From Nectonema munidae (taxonomy: Eukaryota > Nematomorpha > Nectonematoida > Nectonematidae), in assembly GCA_030549495.1 (NCBI GenBank), contig JAUIRK010000069.1, forward strand, positions 62,001 to 126,000: DNA of 64,000 nt, given 5' to 3'. Position numbers and translations under genes: made by a program. Position 1 is the first letter of the stretch, and each line of letters begins with the position of its first letter. Shown piece by piece: positions 1 to 12,244 of this stretch. Below the pieces are notes generated by a model that had not been told where the DNA came from, ran no database searches, and worked only from the letters and a program-made list of their open reading frames with translations.

Positions 1-1194
1 AATGAATATAACGAAAATCACTAGCCCTATCTGGAAAATTATTTTTAGATTAATCGCAAAGAAGGAAATAAAATAGCTTTTTAACTGTAAATGTACTTAT
101 TAAAGTATTGTCAAGTCAAGACTTCACAATCTGAAGCAGCATATCAAAAGAAACCATTCGGCTAATTTTATAAAATTTAACGAGGTAATCAAATTAAGGT
201 CACTCCGAGGAAAAACAAAAAGACTTTTTGATATTGCCGGTACAGGTACAAAAATGTATTAAATCGACTTCTACATTTGCTTCTTCTGGCGATAACATAT
301 CTCAAAGGGTAGTTGAACAAAGGAAAACATGTCAATGAATTAGTTTTTTTAAATTAAGAACAAAAGTCTAAAATTCAAGGTCGTTCTATAAATAAAGTTA
401 TTATTAATTTTTACAATTGGGTTAACAATTTAACGTTAACTTCTGTTAAAATCCAACAAAGTTAACTAAACTGGGCTTAACAAAGTTAATTTTGTTTAAC
501 GGTGTCCATCTTTGTCGGAGTGTTAAGAGAGACTATTTTAATATCAATCATTTAAGACGTTTTAGGCTTTATATATTTTTTAATGTAAAGCTGCTCTTTT
601 GATTTAGAAAAAATTGAAAAAACAAAGCAGTAAAAGTTTCTTAGGGAAGTGAAATTTTTTGCATCTCATGATAATTACCAAACATTAGGCATGAAAAGGT
701 GTTTACTTTTCAACATATAATCTGATTGGAATAATATCACTAAAAAATGCAGAGATTATTATCAAGATTATTATAAAGAGTTGGCTGTCTTTCTTCGCGA
801 AATATATACTGAATAAATTCTTAAACTAAGAAAAATAATGGTCGAAAACTTGAAGTGAAACTAAAATAAGATTGAAATTTCATACTATTTGTTTTTAAAA
901 TAATTAATGGAGATACTAAATTTATAGAAGAAATGTCAAGACAGGATGAAACTGACTACAAGCCTATATTACTACTATTATCCACATAGGTAAGCAAAGG
1001 AGAATATAAAATATAATTATAACAAATATAAAAAAAATATAGCTACAGTTGTCCAGTTTTTACAATTTTTTTTATATTAGCTATAATTTTTTTTTCACCT
1101 CAATGAGCATATCTGTCAGAAATATTGTTTTTGGAAATATAATTATAAAATGTTTCTCAAACATGTGTCTATGAGTAGTATAAATTTTTTAACT
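1..1194. other. Non-coding A+T-rich stretch
   Basis: I see no gene here. Frames are short and of simple composition. A small cluster of GTTAAC-like words lies near 420-510 and may be the end of an unidentified repeat, but no matching partner was found. Confidence 0.5.
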
Positions 1195-1198
1195 TTAA

Positions 1199-1309
1199 CC
1201 CTTTGAAGACCAAAATTTTGAAGACCATTCGTCTGCTTTCTTTTTCAATGGAATTTTATATATTCAAAGCAGGTGATTTTCATTTCTTGGGACACTGGTC
1301 CTCAAAGGG
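1199..1309. mobile_element. TTAA-flanked MITE (piggyBac-type), family A
   Basis: A 111-bp element sits between two TTAA tetranucleotides (1195-1198 and 1310-1313). Its ends are inverted repeats: left CCCTTTGAAGACCA, right (read in reverse complement) CCCTTTGAGGACCA. TTAA target duplication is the signature of piggyBac-superfamily transposition, so this is probably a non-autonomous piggyBac derivative. The interior (CGTCTGCTTT, then CAATG, then ATTCAAAGCAG) resembles the interior of the MITEs at 11808 and 33308, which suggests related families. Confidence 0.7.
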
Positions 1310-1313
1310 TTAA

Positions 1314-3244
1314 GGGAGAATGAGTACTAGTTTCTTATATAAAAAAGGTATACAATCATTTCAAATTTTTTTTTTATAAATTATAATATATATTCTAAAG
1401 CCTCAAAAGATTGGAGATAATTTTTAGCCGTTATCTACCAAAACCACATGACTGAAGAAATGATAACGGCGCTAATAATTTTATTCACTATAGACAATTA
1501 CATTACATATTACTACTATATACCTAGATTCCCTATTTATTTAATTTGATTTTTATTTTTGGAAGACAATTACTACATACATTATCAAAATATGCTATTT
1601 TATATGTATTAGACAAAATATTAACCTTCTATAAAATATAGTTATCATAAACAGGTTTACAGAGTATAATATAAAACTTTGCGAATATTTTGAAAAGCTA
1701 AGCCCGGGCAATACCGACTTTCTTAACGCTGAAAAACTTAAACTTCTAGTATGATTCATAAAAACGATACCCTTTACTATAAAAAAAAAGTTAAAACCTG
1801 TTTAACTTCAAAACAGCTTAAAGTTGAGTGCAGCGTATTTCGCGTATTTATAGAAAAATTATACAAAAATTATTTAAATACAAAACCGAATGAGTTAAAT
1901 TTAGGAAAAAACAGATTTAATCTCAAAAATAACGAGATTTGTTTCAACATGAGGAGGGCAGAAATTTTAAAACAAATTTTTATAATAGCTCTGACGGTAC
2001 GATATCCGAGTTCATAGTTGAATAAGCTTTTTCTGCCCCTAAACAAGTTGATTCTTATCATCGAAGAACGACGACACTGTATAGAGAATGTTAGTTGATT
2101 TTACTACATTTTGGACCAAATGTATTACATTTGATGAATGTTAAAAAAATCGGTTTTGAAAACTAAGTAATTGTCAATAACGTTTTAATATAAAAATCAT
2201 TTGCTTACTCTTAAATTCATGCACCCTTCCCCTCCCTGAACATTTTTTGCCCCCGCCCCCCACTGAGTCAAATTCGTGGGAAAATAAATCATCTCAAAAA
2301 TATTTTTAATGATCACTAAAATTTATAGTATTTTGAGCATTAGAAAAGTTAACATTAATTTTTTTAGCGATTGGGTTATCAATGACTATTCATATTTTAA
2401 AATAAGTTTCGATTTTATTGAGACAAAACTTATGTGTATAGATAAACAAGCGAAGCAAAGAATCGCGCAGCGTCACTACTTTAAAAAAAGTTTTAGCTCC
2501 CTAGAAATCTTTTATAAAATCGTCAAATATGACTATCTATTTTGGTATAATTATTTTACTTTAATGTTTCTTCATTATAGAAATTTATATAAAAAAATAA
2601 ACAATTTTGTCCATGACTTTTTTAAGGCCAGGCAATGTTTGTTCCATTAGCTGATTTAAAATCTGCCAACCTAGAATGATATTATATAGAATTTTTTGAA
2701 CAGATCATAATTTTATATGAAATAAAGTTAATTATAAAATATTAATAAAATTTCTAATATTTCTCACCTTTATAAAAAGTTCAACCTCAGGTTTTTGTCG
2801 TAAGGACATTCAAACTTTGTAGAAATAATTTGAGATAAAAAAAGGTGTAATAAAATATAACAAAAAAAATAAAATAATTTATAAATTAAAGTTAATTGTG
2901 CAAATTGAAAATCTAGATAATAAGCGTTTTAGAATTCCATAAAATAATTTTTTATGAACTGTATTATCTTCTGAACTGTGATATTTCTTGTATAAATTTA
3001 TATTTTCATATAGGGGAAGAGGAATGTATTACCTTACATGTTAAATCAGAGGCGTACCTATGACAATATTTAAAGAGGGGTAATTTTTTTTTGAAAAATA
3101 CAATATAATTTATATTCTGATTATGGTAACTCTTTAAATTAAAATTTTTCTGTTAGATTTAGGGCTGAATTTCTAATAAATTACTTCCTACCACCTCTCG
3201 ATGTGCTCGGGTAAAAATTCGGCATATTAGTTTTGACTATGAAC
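1314..3244. other. No supported gene
   Basis: Open frames at 1751-2017 and 2309-2650 on the plus strand are long for chance but very rich in Asn, Lys, Phe, Ile and Tyr and match no family I recognise. C-rich words near 2220-2270 resemble a transposon edge but have no partner. Confidence 0.4.
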
Positions 3245-4533
3245 TAACAATTACAAGCTACAATATCGAGGAAATTTGTAAAAATAAACATACGACATCT
3301 TCTCGATGCTCTGTAGCAGGTTAAACTACGAGCCATCCTATTGAAAGTATTAACGCCACCATATTGTAGTCTATAACTGTTTGAGGCTTTTTTTTATTGC
3401 CAAGCCTATCTATTTTTGAAATATGCTGACTAGACATTATATAAACAGGCTTGAAGTTTTTCTGGAATGTATATAGTCAGTGAAGCATATTGTGTATATA
3501 AAAATTTGCTCTCCATTTCTACAAGGTTTAGACATTTCAAGTGCTCAGGACGTAATAAATATGGAACAAACCTTCTACCACTTCTGACCGTTCAGCAAAT
3601 TGTCAAATTTTAAGATTTAGCCCATATACAAAGCTCATGTGTCATAAAAAATCGATCTACATCAATTCCACAGCCACTAGGTACTTTTGATTTTTCGACT
3701 AAACTTTTGACAATTTTAGCTGGTTTAAAATAGTCTTTATCAGGTAACCCGGTTACGTATACTTCACTGGCTAATACATAAAAACTTCTTGAATCATTAC
3801 AATGTTACATCTTCATTCCGTATCTTCCCGGTTTTGAAGGATCATACACTTTAATGAGAGATCTACCCCGATACTTCACCAACTGCTAGTCTATTGTTTG
3901 GTAGTCTGTTGGGCACCAATACTTGACACAATTACTAACTATCTCATCATGCCATTATCTGATTGGACTCAATTTGTCTGATGGATTGCTATCTTTTTTT
4001 ACATCAAAGCGTATGAAACAATTTAGAAGTACACACATATCCCTGCTCATGGCAGCTTTCAAAAAAGGCTCATTTTTTTCTTAGAACAAATATTTTATAT
4101 CGATTTGTTAATTTTTGGACTGGCCAATGTGAAACATACACCCAAAATGCGAGATCTTCTATTGAGAATTTGAGAGCACAATAAGGCAAATTTTCAAAAA
4201 TAGGTTCTCTCAAACTATAAAAATAATCATTAGAAAAAGTCAGGTAAATAAAATGCAGTTACCTGACATTTTCATCTAATTTTTAGCATCTCTTTTAGGA
4301 CCACGTGGAAATGAAGCAACATTACGCGTATTGACACCCATGCTCCTTCCCCGAGCATCTCTATAAGGTTCCCACGAGTACTTTGTTTCATCAGGTGCTA
4401 TAAGAACGTCCCCTTCTTCACTTTTACTTTCAGTACTGGTTGTGCAAATTGTTTCATATTCACTCAAAGAGAATATATCGGGTGCAATGCTTTCACCAGC
4501 AAAACTTTCAGAATAACTATTTGTAGAACTCAT
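3245..4533 (-). pseudogene. piggyBac transposase remnant 1
   Basis: Minus-strand remnant of a piggyBac (DDE_Tnp_1_7 type) transposase. The start is taken at 4533, where an 85-residue open frame begins with the acidic, Ser-rich N-terminus usual in this family. Further along, in broken frames, family landmarks appear in order: a DKLSPIR segment near 3985, TID followed by QLVKYRGRS near 3880, PSKPGRYGMKM near 3820, and near the end YGGVNTFNRM with RRCRMFIFTNFLD (about 3250-3360), matching the usual GVD..D.M and RRWP..IF..LD block. The enzyme cuts and pastes DNA at TTAA. Stops and frameshifts are frequent, so it cannot encode an active protein. Confidence 0.7.
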
Positions 4534-6770
4534 ATCACTCAGTAAGAAATTGAAGAAACAAAATAAACAGGATTGAATAGTGACAACAGTAAAGTGGGAA
4601 AAGAAGAATCAAGGGTAAATATAAAAAAGTCGGAAAAAAGGAATGGAGTTTAGATGATATCAGATGAACAATCAACCCCAAAAATGTGTAAAAATAGTTG
4701 AATAAGAGATGAATAGAGAATGAAGCTCAGATGAGAAGATGGCGGTTATACAAAGATCGATAAACAATGAACGCTAAAAAAAGCGCAGAATGCTCCAGGC
4801 CTCATCAAGGATATTAATTACGTGAGTTCAGTATGAATCTCAATCGTATGGAATTACAAAAAAAAATATTTATCATACACATAAACAATATGATATGTGG
4901 ATATGCACGAATTGCATGTTATTATGGGGGAGTGTGAAGAAGTGTGTGAAAGAGTCATGATTATTATCGGTGCGTATGGATTTGATGTTATCAGTCGATC
5001 AAGCAATTGGATTACCTGAATTGTTTCACAAATGAATGCATCAAGACCAATATTACTAAAAAGCAACCTTAATTTATATATCGAACAAAATTTTCAGTTG
5101 ACAGCAGTTATCTTTAGTACGCTTGAAAACGTCCAAATGCTTAAAACAAAGTTAGGGGTATGTTTAGAATAAGTTTTTACACGACTTATTTTCTGCCATT
5201 TGTTTATTTGGTCTTTTAAATAAGAACGGCTATCTCTATATGGAATGTTATCAAAGTATTATTTTTGAAGGTGTTTATGATAATTATTTTATCGTAACCT
5301 AGTCAAAAGTTTAGTTACATTTCTAGACTCATTAGGACTAATTCAAAATTATGTTATTGACCCCTTATTAACCCCGATAGAGAAAAACACAAAAGGAATT
5401 ACAACCCGCGTATGGTGCGAAATTGTAATTATGTAATAAAATATACCATTTATTCAATGTGGCTATGATCTTGGAAAAAAGGCAAAATTTAAAATCACAG
5501 TTCAAATTTCAACTAAAATTTCCAAACAAATTTGAGATGAGTGAATATTACCATCTCTCGTACTGTCTAACAGAAATTTGCAAAAAACTTGATTGGATTC
5601 ACTGGTTTCTTAGATCGTATAATAGAGACAGAGGGAGATTTATTGAAGACAAATAAAAAACAACAAAAAATAATATTTCAACAGTCTCGTTCTAAAAAAA
5701 CAATTTCATAAGTTGTAAATAATAAAAAATATATCACATGACATAGAAATCAAAAGCAAAGATGATCGTATATTAGATTTCTATGCTAAAAAATACTTTA
5801 TATATTTTTATTTGACTCAAAAGAATACATTTTAAAGTATTAAAGTTCGTTAGTTACAGCATAAATATTTCAGGTTACACTTTGGTTCCATTTTATAAAA
5901 TAAAAATAGTTTTTCACCCTATTTTTGAACCCAAATAATATCTGGTTCATTTACCAATTACCAGTGTTGATTTTTAAATAACAACTAGTTATTTCTGTAA
6001 AACAAAATTGAGTTTCTTGACAATAGAAATATCTGGATTATTAAGGGAATAAACAATTCTTATAATGTTAATCCAATTTCTTGTTTCAAAATGAAATGAT
6101 TCTTTGTAATGGAGAGAGAGAAAAATTAATGTAATTGTTAATGGCAGTTATTGTTTTATCTTTACTTCTTTAGACTCTCTCTCCTGCCTATTTCTTTTGC
6201 GTTATATTTTCTCTTTCTTTTCTCAATTAGAATTTTAGCTTTTAAAGTTTTTGAAATGAAAACACATACATAGCAAAATTTAATATGCAAAAATTTATAG
6301 CATGTATAATATTTTTTTCATTTGAAAACATTCAACCAAAGACAAGAACATAAAATTTTCTGGGAGGAGGGAGGATGAAAGTAGAACCAGGAGTGGGATT
6401 TGTGCTCTTAAAATATATAGGTAGCACGCGTTATGGTCTTGTGAGTGTAATTTTTTAAATTATATCTTGTTTTATTGTTAATAAAAAAATAAAACAAGTT
6501 AAAATATATCCGTCAATTTAGATTAGAATTACCAAATATTCAATATTATCACCGTCCTTATTTACTTTTTCAATTATTTTTATAATTTTATTTGTAAAGT
6601 TTTTATTTTTTGATTCTTAATTTTTTTTTTGACTAATTTTCTCTTCGACATTATTATCAAATAGTAACTCCAATATTCTATTTATCTTTGTCTAGAATTA
6701 AATTTTTTAACCTGCATTAACTAATGTATATTTTTTAATAATCTTATCTTAGTAGTTTTATATTTTTGTT
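4534..6770. other. No supported gene
   Basis: A+T-rich sequence with no recognisable coding region. A 65-residue plus-strand frame at 5459-5656 is the longest of note and has no recognisable motif. A GA-rich then CT-rich patch lies near 6110-6220. Confidence 0.45.
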
Positions 6771-6773
6771 AGT

Positions 6774-6880
6774 TAGGTGGCGAAGTAAGGTAGGAGACGT
6801 AAAGGTTCCCTAGATACTTGGTTTCGAAACCACAAATTCTTGAGTTCATTTCTTCACAAAACTTATTTTTTTGTCTTTTG
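6774..6880 (+). repeat. tRNA-derived SINE fragment
   Basis: Plus-strand fragment that aligns by eye with the SINE at 29138. It has GGCGAAGTAAGG near its start and a B-box-like GGTTTCGAAACC about 50 bp later, the spacing of a tRNA-type RNA polymerase III promoter. It is diverged and lacks a clear 3' tail. Confidence 0.45.
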
Positions 6881-6963
6881 ACAAAACTCATTGAATTGTG
6901 TTTCTGGATGAAAACAAAATATGAAATAAAACGAAACCGACAATGATGTAGACTCTTTCTAAA

Positions 6964-7320
6964 CAGGGTTGTGGATTTTGCGACTCCAACTCCATTTTTT
7001 TTTTAATTTTTCAACTCCAATTCAGACTCCACCTATTTGTAATTTTGTCAGTGCAACTTTTGTTGTCGATTTTAGATGGTCATTGATGAATCTTACACAC
7101 TTATGTTGCAGCGCAAAATGTTTTATTTCTATTTTCTTCAACATAGTTTATTAAAATGTTTTATTGGTTTTTATTAGTTTTGTTATTTGTGTTAAAAAGT
7201 TCATTTTTAAATTTTTTTTAGCTTTTTTCTAAGAGTTGCAAAAACACAACATTAGACCAAATAAAGATTTTTTATGTTGCGTTTTTGGAACTCTGGTATT
7301 GTTTGAAACTATAATTCGCC
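6964..7320. repeat. Dispersed repeat with GACTCC-rich end (copy 1)
   Basis: Begins CAGGGTTGTGGATTTTGCGA and continues with repeated ACTCCAACTCC words. The later part (TTAGACCAAATAAAGATTTT near 7252) matches the interior of a similar repeat at 19790. This looks like a non-autonomous DNA element of the kind that carries GGAGTCGGAGTC-type ends. No transposase is visible. Confidence 0.45.
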
Positions 7321-7954
7321 CCTAAAAAATTGCTACTATGTTATCCTCTATTATGTCGTAAGAAATGGATTTAGTGTCTGTAATTAAAATTTTGGGTAAT
7401 CAAAGAAACGGAATAAATATATATCAAAATCATACCACGATTAATTTTAGTAATATCAAGCTGGGCATAAATATTTGGAAGATGAACACGAAACACGAGA
7501 AAAAAACAAAGAAGTATCATAAATTTTGTGTAAAAATTTTCGATTTTGCAATTGTAAACATATGCTAATTTTCAAGTCTATGAGACTAATAGAACTTGTA
7601 TCAAAAATTTATGAGTCCCATTTGAGAATTTCATGAGGCGCACTAGTGTGTGCACATCCTTTAAGAAACACTGGGTTAAAAGCTTTGCTCTGAACCCATT
7701 GTACTGATAACTATGTTGGGTGTACCTTATTGTAATCTGAATATATTTTTCTTAATCTTCTGTTATATGTTAATAATAGTGACTTGTTTTATTGAGCTAT
7801 TGATTATTTATTTTTTAGTTGTTAATTTTTGAAGAATATAGGACTAATACCGCTTTAATTTTATAGAACGTTTTTATGCTAACAAAGTTTTTCATTATTA
7901 ATCAAAAACGGTAAACCATCTCGCTTAAAAGATATTAAAGGTTAATACTTTGCA

Positions 7955-8290
7955 GGCTGTCCGGTGACCATACGTAGACGGGACAGTCCCGTTTTTATCA
8001 TGTATTTTGGAGGTTCCGCCATTTTTTATTATTATTATATTAGTAGGCCATTAATTGAAGAGCATGTTCACATATGGAATTCGGAAGAAACTGAGAAAAA
8101 GCCTTTAAGTTTCCAAAGTTTTTGTGATGTTGGATTTATTCTTTGCCTTCCAGGAAGTACAGCTCCAGTTTAAATAATATTTTTCTTTATGAATAATTTA
8201 TGGTCAACTGATAAATCTAGATTAAATGTTGAAACTATGAAATCAAAGTTAATCGTAAATTATGCCTTGATTGTGATAAGTATATTACTC
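7955..8290 (+). pseudogene. hAT-type transposase C-terminal remnant
   Basis: Plus-strand broken frame. The segment at 8060-8280 reads WNSEETEKKPLSFQSF, then LPGSTAPV, then MNNLWSTDKSRLNVETMKS, in two frames separated by a stop. This matches the C-terminal dimerisation block of one hAT subgroup, where LPGS is followed by a variant of ERVFS and MNN.W...KS.L.VETLK. The preceding GACCATACGTAGACGGGACA stretch is a repeat end also seen at 51026. Only the last quarter of a transposase is present. Confidence 0.6.
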
Positions 8291-8476
8291 CCCAACGATA
8301 AAAAAAATTCTGATAAAAATGAAAGGGTTTAACGCTTACTAACCCCTCCCCCTGTTTTGAATTTTTTCATTTATTATCTTTGTATTTCTGCAATATTTAT
8401 TTTTAAACAATTTTTTTATATTCCCCATAGCTCTTGCCATAGAAACCAAAAAGTTTTTCCATTGTAACTTGAATTT

Positions 8477-9347
8477 TTGAAGATAGTAAACTACATAAAA
8501 TCATCTGCTGTAAACACCAGATTGTTCAAAAAATTTTGTGAAGATTTGGGATCAGAATTTGAAGTTTTACTTTTTTACACTTCAGTTAGATGGCTGTCAG
8601 TGGGAAACGTTATGAAGAGAGTTTTTGATTTGAGAGAAGAATTGATAACGTTTGTTCGAACAAAAGACAAAAATGAATTCGAATCGCTAATTATTGAATC
8701 AGAAACAGAGATTGCGTATCTCACTGATATCTTCGAAATACTCAATAAGTTGAATCTCAGGCTTCAAGGTAAAGATTCAAATTTGTTCATCCGCCAGAGT
8801 ACCATAACGTTTTTTGTTGAAAAATTAAAACTTTGTTTTGCAAGAGTTGAAAACAATAACTGGTTTCAATTTCCATGTCTCAATTCTCTTGGTGTGAAAG
8901 AAAAAGAACTAATAAGTGAACAAATTCTTGAAACGCTACTTTCCTGAAATTCAAATGGAATCTGAGACGTCATACATACGGAATCCATTTTTAGCTTCTA
9001 TAAACACTGTTCCAGAGGTTATCCAGGAGGAATTTTTGGAGCTTAAAAATGATTTACAAACGCAAATTTTTTTTGAAACTTTATCTTTGAGTAAGTTTTG
9101 GGTTAATGCTAGTTCTTCATATCCAAAACTAACATCGCTAGCATTAAGGCGAATTATACCATTCGCATCAACATATTTATGTGAATCAGGCTTTTCATCA
9201 ATGATGCAAATAAAAACTAAACAAAGAAACCGCCTCATCGCAGAAAGTGATATTCGCTGTGCTCTATCTCTAACTCCTCCAGACATAGACAGCTTGGTCA
9301 AAGAAAAAAGAGTTCAGAAGGCTGGTTACAGCAAAAGCGCAAAATGA
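8477..9347 (+). pseudogene. hAT transposase (ZBED5/SCAND3-like), two frames
   Basis: Two overlapping plus-strand frames (8477-8947, 156 residues; 8916-9347, 143 residues) together cover the C-terminal half of a hAT transposase. The first has VNTRLFKKFCEDLG, then the conserved VRWLSVGNVMKRVF, then LTDIFEILNKLNLRLQGK, all hallmarks of this subgroup. The second has RIIPFASTYLCESGFSSM and IKTKQRNRLI, the hAT dimerisation motif. A frameshift around 8920-8945 joins them. The N-terminal BED finger and first catalytic Asp region are missing, so the copy is inactive. Confidence 0.8.
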
Positions 9348-9840
9348 AATTTTATTGATTTGTTACTTTTATCTAATTTTTTTAACGAATTTTTAGTGTG
9401 GATCATAATAAGTTTTTCCCACAAAAATAATGCTGGTCCATACCATTTTTGCTTTTTCATATCTATCATGTTTATGCAATTTTGCGCGAATTTTCGATAT
9501 ATTTGTATCATGGGACTTGAAATTACAAATATATTTTATTCTGTTGGGCATTAAGCGGTTAATTAGTTAATAAATTATTCGTACAGGTTGTTCTTACTAA
9601 AAATACAATTTCTACTCTAATTTACACCGTTTTGAAATAAAAGGATATATATGGATGGTTATGTTCCTAAATTTGTTTCATTTGTAAACGTATACTTACC
9701 CATCGGTCAGTGCAAAAATTAAACGAAGGCTGATCCAAAAGGGAAAAAAACTTTAATTTTTAAAAAAGATAAAAGAATATTATAGCCTAGATACCTGATT
9801 CAAGGTTATTTCTTTAGTTCGTATACGCAAGGATGGAATA

Positions 9841-11754
9841 CAGTAAAATCTCGCTATTATGCCACCCTTCGGGGCCGACCAAAAGTGGCATAGTAGCGAG
9901 GGTTTTGTAAAAATAGCCTTATTTTTTCAAATAAAATCACATTTATTAAAAAACAGTTTTATTTTTTTATATATTTGTCTCCTATTCCAAAGCTCTCAAA
10001 AATGGTTGTCTGACGCATTTTCATATGGCGGATCTCAAGCATTTCTTGATCTAAACAATCGCACGCTTGCATCACTTTGAGCTTTACGCTACAATGCTGC
10101 ATAAATTTTCGAACAGTGCTCCACGCTCTTTGGGCTTCTTGGAATTGAACCACTTCCTCTTCGATAGTTTCCTTGTCGTCTTCGCTTTCAATTTGTTCCT
10201 TGCTTTTCAGCACTTCCTCAGCAATCTCCTCTAGCAGAAGAGAGCCACTAGTTGCGAGACGCTCGTCAGCATTGAGAAAGTCAGTTAGCTCAATCTCCTC
10301 GTTATTGTGCATCTTTTCCTCAGTAGGCAAAGCATTCCAAATCTCGAGCAACTCTTCATCTTTTGGCTCAATCTGATCAATTTCTTCTTCCACAAACTTA
10401 GCTTTTACAAAACAGTTTTTGATGACCGATTTGTTAACCTGCTCCCAAGCATACCGGGCAACTTGTAGAGCATCAAGCAACGTGAACTTAAACTCTCTTT
10501 CCTCGTCTATGGCTTCAAGCCTGCGAGAGAGCAAAAGTTTCTTGTAGTGGCGTTTGAGACTCTCTATAACCCCCTGATCCATTGGTTGCGAGATTGATGT
10601 TGTGTTAGGAGGAAAAAATAGCAGCTTTATATTGTCGAACTGGAGATCAGATGGGTGGCCACAGAAGTTATCGAGACAAAGCAGCACTTTGCGTCCCTGC
10701 TTGACGAGTCGCTCGTTCCACTCACGCAATGTTTCTTCGAAGAGCTCCGCCGTCATCCACGCTTTCGAATTTGCCTTGTATGTCACCGGAATTTTTTTGT
10801 TTTTGAAGGCACGCGGTTTCTTTGAATTGCCAATCACCAGAAGAGGAAGCTTTTCGTTGCCGCTCATGTTTGCTCCAACCAGAAGAGTGATTCTTTGCTG
10901 ACTTTTTTTACCTCCAGTGCACCGCTCTCCTCTGAAAGCCATGGTCTTGTTTGGTAGCAGCTGCCAGAAGAGTCCAGTTTCGTCTAGATTGAAGACGTCT
11001 TCTGCAGAAAATTGTGCAAGCAAAGGTCGGAGAACCTGTTGTTGCCACTCAAAAAGAGATTGCAAATTTACCGCTCCTGCTTCTCCTTGTATTGTTTTAA
11101 AAGTAATGCCGTGACGCTTTTTGAAATTGTCCAGCCAACCGTCGCTTGCCATGAATCCCGGAATGTGCATTATCTCGGCCAGTTTCATTGCCTTTTCTTT
11201 GACCAGACTTCCACTGACAGGCAGATTGTGTCCTCTCGCTTGCTTCAGCCACATGAGCACCCCTTCATCGAGATTTGGATCGTGAGCCTGCGTCAACTTA
11301 ACGCGTTTCGATGAAAATCCAGTTTTGATTGCAGCCTCGATTGCATCCTTTTTGCTGAGAATGCTTTTTACCGTAGTTCTCTTCACTTCAATACCCCATT
11401 TCTTGCTTATTTCTCTGGCCAGCTTGGACTGATTAGGCTCATTTTTTTCGGCATCAATAATTTCTTTTTTCTGCTTTAGAGTGAAATCGGTTCGCTTGCG
11501 TTTTATATCTGACATGTTAATTTTTTACGCAAATAAAAACAATAAATCTAAAAAAATATATTCATTAATTTTGTAAAAAAAGTTGAGAAATATAATTAAA
11601 AAACGCAACACACAAATAAATAGTGGCATAATAGCGAGATTAGGTGGTGGCATAGTAAGTTTATTTTCTACTGAATTTTGTCCGGACCGAGTGAAAGTGT
11701 CATAGTAGCGAGAGTGGCATAGTACCGAGGGGGCATAGTAGCGAGATTCTACTG
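9841..11754 (-). mobile_element. Tigger/pogo DNA transposon, complete-looking
   Basis: A 1914-bp element flanked by TA on both sides (9839-9840 and 11755-11756), the target duplication of the Tc1/mariner-pogo group. The terminal inverted repeats agree at 21 of 23 positions (left CAGTAAAATCTCGCTATTAT, right in reverse complement CAGTAGAATCTCGCTACTAT). Both subterminal regions carry extra copies of GGCATAGTAGCGAG: one on the left near 9889 and several on the right between 11620 and 11750. Such repeats may be transposase binding sites. One open transposase gene lies inside. The high TIR identity and intact frame suggest a young insertion. Confidence 0.9.
9959..11515 (-). CDS. Tigger/pogo-family transposase, intact frame
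   Basis: 518-residue protein, the usual size for the family (about 500). Residues 6-60 form a CENP-B/psq-type helix-turn-helix (TLKQKKEIID, then LAREISKKWGIEVKRTTVKS). Residues 75-140 fit the second CENP-B-type DNA-binding half (GVLMWLKQARGHNLPVSG, then SDGWLDNFKKRHGI). The DDE_1 catalytic core has D177 (FNLDETGLFW), D281 (LCLDNFCGH) and D312 (QPMDQGVIESLK). There are 30 residues between the last two acids, the DD30D spacing reported for pogo. A Glu/Asp-rich tail follows residue 400. The enzyme would bind the element's ends and insert it at TA. The start is the first Met, 239 bp inside the right end; there is no stop or frameshift. Confidence 0.93.
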   Translation of the reverse strand: MSDIKRKRTDFTLKQKKEIIDAEKNEPNQSKLAREISKKWGIEVKRTTVKSILSKKDAIEAAIKTGFSSKRVKLTQAHDPNLDEGVLMWLKQARGHNLPVSGSLVKEKAMKLAEIMHIPGFMASDGWLDNFKKRHGITFKTIQGEAGAVNLQSLFEWQQQVLRPLLAQFSAEDVFNLDETGLFWQLLPNKTMAFRGERCTGGKKSQQRITLLVGANMSGNEKLPLLVIGNSKKPRAFKNKKIPVTYKANSKAWMTAELFEETLREWNERLVKQGRKVLLCLDNFCGHPSDLQFDNIKLLFFPPNTTSISQPMDQGVIESLKRHYKKLLLSRRLEAIDEEREFKFTLLDALQVARYAWEQVNKSVIKNCFVKAKFVEEEIDQIEPKDEELLEIWNALPTEEKMHNNEEIELTDFLNADERLATSGSLLLEEIAEEVLKSKEQIESEDDKETIEEEVVQFQEAQRAWSTVRKFMQHCSVKLKVMQACDCLDQEMLEIRHMKMRQTTIFESFGIGDKYIKK

Positions 11755-11807
11755 TATATGGATATATTAAGGAACATGAATCGAACTGAAGAGCTCGGTC
11801 TAGTTAA

Positions 11808-11940
11808 CCCATTTACGACCAATGTTCCTATTTTGGAATATAAGTAATTTCATCTTCGTCTGCTTTTTTCAATGACTTTGAATATAAATCGTCTGCGTTT
11901 TTTTTTTAGATATCGTCTGCTTTGCTTGGTCTTAAACGGG
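11808..11940. mobile_element. TTAA-flanked MITE (piggyBac-type), family B, copy 1
   Basis: 133-bp element between TTAA at 11804-11807 and 11941-11944. The ends are inverted repeats: left CCCATTTACGACCAA, right in reverse complement CCCGTTTAAGACCAA. It is about 95% identical by eye to the copy at 33308-33437 over its whole length. It has no coding capacity and was presumably moved by a piggyBac transposase. Confidence 0.85.
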
Positions 11941-12244
11941 TTAAAGTAGCAGTTGAAATACATGATCCATTGAATCATCAATTATTATATCAACAAGTGA
12001 GAAAAGTATTTTATCGATTTGCCTCAAATATATAAAACTTAATGCACGGTCGAATTAACCGCATATTAGCGAATGACATACTGGACTGGGTTCATTACCT
12101 ATGTATATATTGACAAAATATCATGTTAAATAGAAAAATATCGATTTGCTAAATGGGGCGAAAATTATGCAAAAATGACTGAAACGAATCTAATTACAAA
12201 TTAGCGATAGGTAAACATTAAATAAGTGCAATTTAAGTCTAGAG

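Noticed and set aside
1751-2650. Two open frames of 88 and 113 residues as possible genes
   Set aside because: Composition is dominated by Asn, Lys, Phe, Ile and Tyr as expected from random A+T-rich DNA; no motif, no splice support.
10173-11314. Several plus-strand frames in the Tigger element
   Set aside because: They are antisense shadows of the well-supported transposase frame on the minus strand.
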